48,414 bases of DNA from NCBI GenBank assembly GCA_949288725.1, contig CASELF010000028.1:1-48414 (forward strand). The letters run 5' to 3'. Shown piece after piece: positions 43,096 through 48,414 of the stretch (position 1 is its first letter; the number at the start of each line of letters is the position of its first letter). A program made the position numbers and the translations under genes. The notes beneath the pieces were generated by a model that made no database searches, was not told the origin of the DNA, and saw nothing but the letters and a program-made list of their open reading frames with translations. The stretch is from an uncultured bacterium (GTDB lineage: Bacteria > Cyanobacteriota > Vampirovibrionia > Gastranaerophilales > Gastranaerophilaceae).

Positions 43096-44094
43096 TTAGT
43101 TTAATTTTTTATTATGAACCCCTTTTGTTGTGGATATTGTTCTGCCTATTGATTTGATTATATTTTCAATATTTTGACGGGTATATTCTATGGAAGTTGA
43201 GTGACTTTTGTTTGGATAAATCTCGTATTTTTCTTGATACTGGCATGTTGTAACATTTGGCATAATGACATTAGCACCACTTTGAAGTGCAATAATTCTA
43301 CCATTTGGATTTATTGTTTCCATCGCAGTTGTTGCAGGAATATTTATATCAGGAAGCAGCAATCTAGTTAATGCCATAACTTTAAGTGCAAGTGTAAAAT
43401 CTCCGTTTTTAGCATTTGCAAGTGGTGTTTGTGGATGTGATATAAAAGGTCCTATACCAATCATATCTGCATCAATATCTTTGAAAAATAATATATCATC
43501 AACTAAAGATTCAACAGTTTGTTCAGGTAATCCTACTAAACAACCTGTTCCAACTTCATAGCCAAGTTTTTTCAAATCTTTAAGACATCTTAATCGATTT
43601 TCAAAACTCATATGAGGGTGCATTTTTTTATAAAGATTTTCGTCTGTTGTTTCTATACGGATTAAATACCTGTCAGCACCTGCATTTTTAAACTCTTTAT
43701 AATCTTGAAAACTTTTTTCTCCAATGCTTAGAGTTAGGGCAACATCAAAATTTTTTATGTTTTCTATTATTTTGCAAATATCTTTTGTTGTATATCTCTC
43801 ATCTTCTCCTGATTGAAGAACAATTGTTTTGTATCCCAATTTTATTGCATTTTGAGCATCTTTTGTTATTTGCTCAACAGATAGCCTGTATCTTTCGATA
43901 TTTTTGTTAGCGCAACGAAGCCCGCAGTATTTGCAAGTGTTTTTGCAGATATTTGAAAATTCTATAAGACCTCTTAAATGAATTTCATCTCCTACATTTT
44001 CGTGTCTAACTTTATTTGCAAGAGAAAACAGCCAATCATTTTGGCTGTCATCTTGCAAAATCTCTAAAAGTTCTTTCTTTGTATAATTTGTCAT
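43096..44094 (-). CDS. hydE: [FeFe]-hydrogenase maturation radical SAM protein HydE
   Basis: HydE works with HydG and HydF to build the 2Fe subcluster of [FeFe] hydrogenase. The 332-aa protein has HLRGLIEFSNICKNTCKYCGLR with the radical-SAM Cys triad C50, C54, C57, plus QSGEDERYT, TLSIGE and GLPEQTVESL, which fit HydE better than biotin or methylornithine synthase. ATG 44094 is chosen; the frame continues upstream only to a TTG. It follows bioB by 27 nt. Other maturation genes and the hydrogenase are not in the window. Confidence 0.82.
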   Translation of the reverse strand: MTNYTKKELLEILQDDSQNDWLFSLANKVRHENVGDEIHLRGLIEFSNICKNTCKYCGLRCANKNIERYRLSVEQITKDAQNAIKLGYKTIVLQSGEDERYTTKDICKIIENIKNFDVALTLSIGEKSFQDYKEFKNAGADRYLIRIETTDENLYKKMHPHMSFENRLRCLKDLKKLGYEVGTGCLVGLPEQTVESLVDDILFFKDIDADMIGIGPFISHPQTPLANAKNGDFTLALKVMALTRLLLPDINIPATTAMETINPNGRIIALQSGANVIMPNVTTCQYQEKYEIYPNKSHSTSIEYTRQNIENIIKSIGRTISTTKGVHNKKLN

Positions 44095-44121
44095 TATAAA
44101 ATTTTCCAAAAGTTCTAATGC

Positions 44122-45060
44122 TTATACCAAAACCATATCAAGTTCTTTAAGCATTTCTTTATCTTCTTCGGATTTAGAACCAACAGTAGTAAGGTAGTTG
44201 CCTACAAGCACTCCATTCATACCTGCGATGAAGCCTCGTTTTTGGTTTTCTTTTGACAGTCTTGTCGTTCTTCCGCCTGCATAACGAAGTACAGCCTTTG
44301 GTAAAATCATTCTAAATATGCAGATAGTTTTTAGTATTTCTTCTTCATCAATTTTGTCCCCGTAATTTTCAAGTGGAGTACCTTTAATTGGACAAAGAAT
44401 GTTCATAGGAACTGATTCAGGGTTAATTTTTTTCAAACTCAAAGCCATATCAACTCTATCTTCTCTGGTTTCACCCATTCCGATAATAACTCCACAACAA
44501 ACTTCCAAACCATATTTTCTGGCAAGTTCAACAGTCTTAATTCTATCTTCAAAAGTATGTGTTGTGCAGATAAATTTGTGATAATTTTCAGAAGTATTAA
44601 TATTGTGGTGAAATCTTCTAAGCCCTGCTTCTTTTAACTGTTTCATCTGAGTTTCGGTTAAAATTCCTAAAGATGCACAACATTCAAGCCCCTCAATACT
44701 TGTAACAGCACGAACCATATCAAGAATTACTTCAAAATCTTTATCAGAAGGTCTTCTGCCTGAAGTAACAATACTAAATCTTGTTGCACCGTTTTCTTTA
44801 GCGCTAAGTGCAGCCTTTTTAACTGTTTCAACGTCTAATATAGGTTGAAATTCAATATCAGCGTGGTTGTGACTGCTTTGTGCACAGTATTTGCAATTTT
44901 CGCTGCAAGCACCTGTTCTTGCGCTTATTATGCTACAAGCTTCAACTTTATTTGAAAAATTTTCGTGGGTAATGTCTTTTGACATTTCTAATAATTCTTC
45001 AAGGGGTTTTTCGTATAATTTCAAAAAATCTTCTTTGGTATAGTCTTTATATCTATCCAT
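44122..45060 (-). CDS. bioB: Biotin synthase
   Basis: BioB inserts sulfur into dethiobiotin, the last step of biotin synthesis. The 312-aa radical SAM protein has CSENCKYCAQS (C52, C56, C59) for the 4Fe-4S cluster, and later Cys in CCASLGIL and CCGVIIGMGET plus Arg in RYAGGR that match the 2Fe-2S site. AAGGAG lies about 7 nt before the ATG. Other bio genes are absent nearby; the partner is hydE, another radical SAM enzyme. Confidence 0.94.
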   Translation of the reverse strand: MDRYKDYTKEDFLKLYEKPLEELLEMSKDITHENFSNKVEACSIISARTGACSENCKYCAQSSHNHADIEFQPILDVETVKKAALSAKENGATRFSIVTSGRRPSDKDFEVILDMVRAVTSIEGLECCASLGILTETQMKQLKEAGLRRFHHNINTSENYHKFICTTHTFEDRIKTVELARKYGLEVCCGVIIGMGETREDRVDMALSLKKINPESVPMNILCPIKGTPLENYGDKIDEEEILKTICIFRMILPKAVLRYAGGRTTRLSKENQKRGFIAGMNGVLVGNYLTTVGSKSEEDKEMLKELDMVLV

Positions 45061-45137
45061 ATTTTGCTCCTTCTTGTGTCTAAGATATATTTAATACCAC
45101 TATGATATTACAAAAATAGAAAATACAGAAATAAACA

Positions 45138-46313
45138 TTAAGATTGTGAATTTTGAAAAATCCCGTTAGCCGCAACAAAACCGCCAGTCCAACAGTTTTG
45201 CAAGTTAAATCCCCCGCAAAAACCGTCAATATCCATTACTTCTCCGCAGCAATACAGATTTTTATATTTTTTAAATTCTAATGTCTTAGGGTCAAGTTCT
45301 TTTAAATCAATTCCTCCGCAGGTTACAACTTCGCTATCAGGAACTTTTCCTATTACATCAATATCATAGGCGGTCAAGTGTTGATAAATTTTATCGCGGA
45401 TTTTGCCATTTATTTTGTGACAAGGAGTTTCCTGTGTAATCTGTAATTTGTTAAGAATGTGGTTTGCCAAAGATTTTGGAATAAAATTTCCTAACAAATT
45501 TTTTATTTCTTTATGCGGATTTTTGTTTAGTTCGTCTTGAAGGTCAAAATCATCAACAAACTTGATTTTCAATTTGAAAGGCAGATTTTCTCTTGCCATA
45601 ATTGATGAAATTTTATAAATTGCAGGTCCTGAAATTCCCTTATGAGTAAATAATAAATCTCCTGTACACAAATTCTTTCCTGCGGAAACCTCTAAATTTT
45701 TAAGACTAACGCCTGAAATTTCAGAAAAATCTTCTTTTGTTACTAACCCTACAAGTGATTGAACAGGTGGAATAATTTTTATTTCTAAATCAGATAGAAT
45801 ATTCAAATTAGAGTGTCCGCCTATTGCAATTACGACAATATCAAATGCGTAAACAGACTTATTAGTTTTTATTTTGTAACTATTGTTTAATGGAGAAATT
45901 TTTTCGATTTTTTCATTAACGAAGTGACAATCTTTTATCGCTTCTAAAAGTTTTTGTCGAACATCATAGGATGAATTTGTCGATGGGAAAATTCTCAAAT
46001 CCTCTTGTGTGTAGGTTTTAATACCAATGCTATTCATAAAATCAATGGTGTCTTGAGTTGAAAATCTTGAAAATAATGAGTATAAAAACTTTTCACCTCT
46101 GGGATAATTTTTTGCTAATTGTTTAAAATCATAAATTGCATTAGCAAGGTTGCATCGACCGCCGCCGGTAGGTAATAGGGTTCTTAAAAATTTGCCTTTA
46201 TCAAAAACAGTAACATCAAAGCCAAAATCTTTTAAGTATTTTGCACAAATGCACCCTGCAGGACCTGCTCCTGCAATGGCAATTCTAATTTTAGAAATCG
46301 ACTCTTGTACCAT
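45138..46313 (-). CDS. FAD-dependent oxidoreductase, HI0933/YhiN family
   Basis: The 391-aa flavoprotein starts with a Rossmann motif IAGAGPAGCICAKYL and has the family signatures LPTGGGRCNLAN, GIGGHSNL-like IAIGGHSN, FTHKGISGPAIY and the end GEVMDIDGFCGGFNLQNCWTGGFVAANGI. Related BaiN-like enzymes reduce steroid or other enone substrates; the substrate here is unknown. Its start overlaps folK by 23 nt, so the two are cotranscribed. Confidence 0.88.
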   Translation of the reverse strand: MVQESISKIRIAIAGAGPAGCICAKYLKDFGFDVTVFDKGKFLRTLLPTGGGRCNLANAIYDFKQLAKNYPRGEKFLYSLFSRFSTQDTIDFMNSIGIKTYTQEDLRIFPSTNSSYDVRQKLLEAIKDCHFVNEKIEKISPLNNSYKIKTNKSVYAFDIVVIAIGGHSNLNILSDLEIKIIPPVQSLVGLVTKEDFSEISGVSLKNLEVSAGKNLCTGDLLFTHKGISGPAIYKISSIMARENLPFKLKIKFVDDFDLQDELNKNPHKEIKNLLGNFIPKSLANHILNKLQITQETPCHKINGKIRDKIYQHLTAYDIDVIGKVPDSEVVTCGGIDLKELDPKTLEFKKYKNLYCCGEVMDIDGFCGGFNLQNCWTGGFVAANGIFQNSQS

Positions 46314-46797
46314 ATAAAAATACCATTTCCGGATTTTCTAAATCATTGTGCATTTCAACTATGCTTTTGTGTAATACAGGATGCACAAATTCAGAATTTA
46401 ATTCAAGCATTGGCACAAGCGTAAAGGCTCTTAAGTGAACATATTTATGCGGGATAGTTAAATTTTCTTCATTTATTATGTCTTTGTTATAGAAGAGAAT
46501 ATCAATATCAATAGTTCTATCCTCATAATTTTTAGTTTCTTTTGGCTCTCTGCCTAATTTTTTTTCTATTCTTTGGCAGGCTTCAAGAAGTTCTTTTGGT
46601 GAATATTGCGTTTTGATTTCTATTACTGCATTAACAAACCAATTTTGAGTATTCATATCCCAAGGTTCTGTTTCATAGAATGCTGAAGTTCTGACAATAG
46701 AAATCTTTTCTTCCGCACCAATCAAACCGGCTGCTTGTTGTACGTAACCGATTCTATCTCCCTTATTTGAACCTAAACTCAGATATGCTATTGCCAT
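46291..46797 (-). CDS. folK: 6-hydroxymethyl-7,8-dihydropterin pyrophosphokinase
   Basis: FolK transfers pyrophosphate from ATP to 6-hydroxymethyldihydropterin in folate synthesis. The 168-aa protein has SLGSNKGDR, FYETEPWDMNTQNWFVNAV and the catalytic EDRTIDIDILFYN (about 91-103), followed by LTIPHKYVHLRAFTLVPM. Length is normal. The ATG has only a weak Shine-Dalgarno that is too close (AGGAT 1 nt away). The promoter (46804-46832) puts the start at the ATG itself. Confidence 0.94.
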   Translation of the reverse strand: MAIAYLSLGSNKGDRIGYVQQAAGLIGAEEKISIVRTSAFYETEPWDMNTQNWFVNAVIEIKTQYSPKELLEACQRIEKKLGREPKETKNYEDRTIDIDILFYNKDIINEENLTIPHKYVHLRAFTLVPMLELNSEFVHPVLHKSIVEMHNDLENPEMVFLYGTRVDF

Positions 46798-46803
46798 ATC
46801 CTG

Positions 46804-46832
46804 ATTTTATAAATTTTTGTATATATTGTCAA
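46804..46832 (-). promoter_or_regulatory. Promoter of folK
   Basis: On the minus strand a perfect TTGACA (46832-46827), a 17-nt spacer and TAAAAT (46809-46804). The -10 ends 6 nt before the folK ATG, predicting a leaderless transcript. Confidence 0.6.
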
Positions 46833-46866
46833 CATGTTATGTTCTTTGGTGTATAATTTTCTTGTT

Positions 46867-48168
46867 ATGATTACTTATTCTATTATTTTAATTTTATTGT
46901 TGCTGGTTATTGTTGCAATGTTTAGTGAACTTTTCTTATATGGATTAGTTTCTACGTTGCTATTTATAATATTGTTACCGTTTTATTATATTATTCGTGC
47001 AATAAGCGGTAAGTTCTTATATGGTTGGAGAGAAAAATTAGGGTTTTTCAAGGCTCCTGATTTAGGTCCAAAAGTTATTATGTATCATGGTGTTTCAGTT
47101 GGAGAAGTTATTGCTTTAGAAAATCTTATTAAAAAGACAAAGGAAGTTTTTCCTGATTATAAAATAGTTGTTACTACCGGTACAAAAACAGGTCAAGAAA
47201 TTGCTATCAAAAAATATTCCAAAATCGTTGATTTTATCACGTATTTCCCGTTTGATATACCTATTTGCGTTCAGGCTTTTCTAAGTAAAATTAAGCCTAG
47301 TGTTGTATTAATCGCAGAAACGGAATTGTGGCCTATTTTTGCATCTTTTTGTAATTTAAAAAATATTAAACTTTATACCATAAATGGTAGAATGTCAGAT
47401 TCTACTTATAAATTATAGAGATTGTGTAGATATTTTTTCAAAAAGATTTTAGTTAAATATACAAAGATTTTGACTCAAAGTGAAATTGACAGAAATAAAC
47501 TGATTTCAATAGGTGCACCTCCTGAAAAAACGTTTGTTATGAAGAATTTAAAATTTGATGTAAAAAGAACAAATGAAACTGTAGATATAGGACAAGACGG
47601 ATTTAGAGTAATTATTGCAGGTAGTACACATAAAACTGAAGAAGAAATTATAATAAATATTTTCAAAGAGAAGTTACAAAAATATTCTGATATAAAACTT
47701 CTTTTAGTCCCAAGACACACAACTCGCATACCGCAAATTGTTCCAGTATTAGAAGAAAGTAAAATAAATTATGGCTTTCGCTCCAAAGGTGATACTTTTG
47801 CTCAGAAAGATATTATAGTTTTGGATACTATGGGTGAATTGAGTAAAATGTATTCAATTTGTTATTTTGCATTTATTGGCGGAAGTTTTAACAATACAGG
47901 CGGTCATAATCCATTAGAGGCAACAGTTTATTCAAAACCAACAATAACAGGACCTTCTATTCATAACTTTAGAGATATATACTGGTTATTGTCACAGTCA
48001 AAGGCAGGAAAAATTGTAAAAACACCTGAAGAGTTAAGTGATTATATGGAAGTTTTGTTATCAGATAAAGAATTTTATGAACAGGCTTGTAAGGATTGCG
48101 AAACTATATTTAATGACCAACAAGGAGCATTAGATGTGGTTATTGAAGAGTTAAAGCAAGTTTTATAA
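46867..48168 (+). pseudogene. kdtA: Kdo transferase kdtA/waaA interrupted by an in-frame TAG
   Basis: WaaA adds Kdo to lipid A at the inner membrane. From ATG 46867 the frame encodes an N-terminal membrane anchor, then GVSVGEVIAL, TTGTKTGQEIA, FITYFPFDIP and ETELWPIFASF. It stops at TAG 47416-47418. The same frame continues immediately and supplies the whole second half: TQSEIDRNKLISIGAPPEKTF, VIIAGSTHKTEEE, LLLVPRHTTRI and FIGGSFNNTGGHNPLEAT. Total 434 codons, normal for WaaA, and no frame shift. It is a nonsense mutation, sequencing error or readthrough case. An upstream ATG (46834) precedes a TATAAT at 46852-46857, so 46867 is preferred. Confidence 0.85.
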
Positions 48169-48187
48169 GCATTTTTAATAAATTTTA

Positions 48188-48227
48188 TTCAGAAAAACCT
48201 CTTGAAATTTCAAGAGGTTTTTCTGAA
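48188..48227 (+). terminator. Terminator after kdtA (40-nt perfect palindrome)
   Basis: Twenty-base arms starting TTCAGAAAAACCTCTTG meet without a spacer and are perfectly complementary; the right arm includes GGTTTTTC. It lies 20 nt after the kdtA stop and can act in both directions. The rest of the gap 48228-48324 is A-rich with nothing recognisable. Confidence 0.75.
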
Positions 48228-48324
48228 TGTAACGAAATATTACAAAAGAGGGATAAAAAACTAAAGAAAAGAGAAGAAGTGACCGATAAAAGGAATATAG
48301 GAACAAGATGAAAGGGTCACTACA

Positions 48325-48414
48325 ATGGGTATGGCAGCATCACAGGCGAGATTTTTAAGCCTGACAGCAAGAAAAAGTAACGTTGAATACGAAGGACAAC
48401 AAATCAACCAACAA
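48325..48414 (+). CDS. N-terminus of a protein resembling a Gastranaerophilales-specific family (partial)
   Basis: ATG 48325 opens a frame running to the window end, giving 30 residues that begin MGMAASQARFLSLTARKSN and continue with EYEGQQINQQ. AAAGGG lies about 9 nt upstream. I recall similar starts in hypothetical proteins of gut Melainabacteria; the function is unknown. The rest is beyond the window. Confidence 0.7.
   Translation, partial: MGMAASQARFLSLTARKSNVEYEGQQINQQ

Noticed and set aside
47416-47418. TAG as a reassigned sense codon across the genome
   Set aside because: galE, the histidine kinase, scpA, the four-domain regulator and the PHP gene all end with TAG at expected protein ends, so TAG is a stop here.
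48188-48227. 40-nt perfect palindrome as a possible mobile-element end or operator
   Set aside because: Position right after a stop codon and a T-rich right arm fit a terminator; no duplication or second copy is visible in the window.

Overview
The window is AT-rich chromosomal DNA with tightly packed, mostly housekeeping genes. The best guess for the host is a non-photosynthetic gut relative of the Cyanobacteria (Melainabacteria/Vampirovibrionia, order Gastranaerophilales). Reasons: low GC, a Gram-negative envelope gene (Kdo transferase kdtA), a HydE-type [FeFe]-hydrogenase maturase, no photosynthesis genes, several proteins of unknown family, and a truncated 3'-end gene whose N-terminus (MGMAASQARF...) I associate with that order. 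This assignment is recognition from memory, not a database result.
Layout. 1-2163: tail of an unknown gene, then dapF and the rpsF-ssb-rpsR operon with a terminator. 2215-5639: nucleotidyltransferase-fold protein, secreted protein, an untracked 57-aa gene with a long leader, and a response regulator and soluble histidine kinase separated by a terminator. 5739-10406: surface-polysaccharide operon (Stealth/DUF4422 fusion, galE, MsbA-like ABC exporter). 10483-13931: thrC, mscL with a zinc-ribbon tail, two paralogous membrane proteins, and the Tag DNA glycosylase. 14028-17726: a 1232-aa exported TPR protein with a very long charged tail. 17732-20790: a four-gene leftward operon (GCAxxG protein, rRNA/tRNA methyltransferase, aminopeptidase P, parvulin). 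20791-22015: a gene-poor stretch with an unidentified inverted-repeat element, tRNA-Gly(UCC), a degenerate formyltransferase with a Cys-rich tail, and a 59-aa ORF. 22068-26480: ilvB and a leftward operon (membrane protein, zinc ribbon, RNase PH, two small secreted coiled-coil proteins). 26532-30668: PHP phosphoesterase, secreted protein, an 801-aa protein of unknown family and a small membrane protein. 30719-33196: Y-family DNA polymerase divergent from a regulator built of four GntR-type winged helices. 33286-39397: smc-scpA-scpB plus an anchored matrixin-like protease with TPRs. 39484-43094: ferritin, dxs, mnmA. 43096-46797: hydE-bioB, a flavoprotein and folK. 46867-48168: kdtA interrupted by an in-frame TAG.
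No CRISPR array, rRNA, transposase, integrase or prophage gene was seen. The most distinctive signals are the in-frame amber codon in an otherwise intact kdtA, the quadruple winged-helix regulator facing a DNA-repair polymerase across an inverted repeat, an MnmA without its usual second catalytic Cys, the degenerate formyltransferase with a metal-binding-like tail, several promoters that would give leaderless mRNAs, and an unexplained 85-nt inverted-repeat element upstream of the tRNA.
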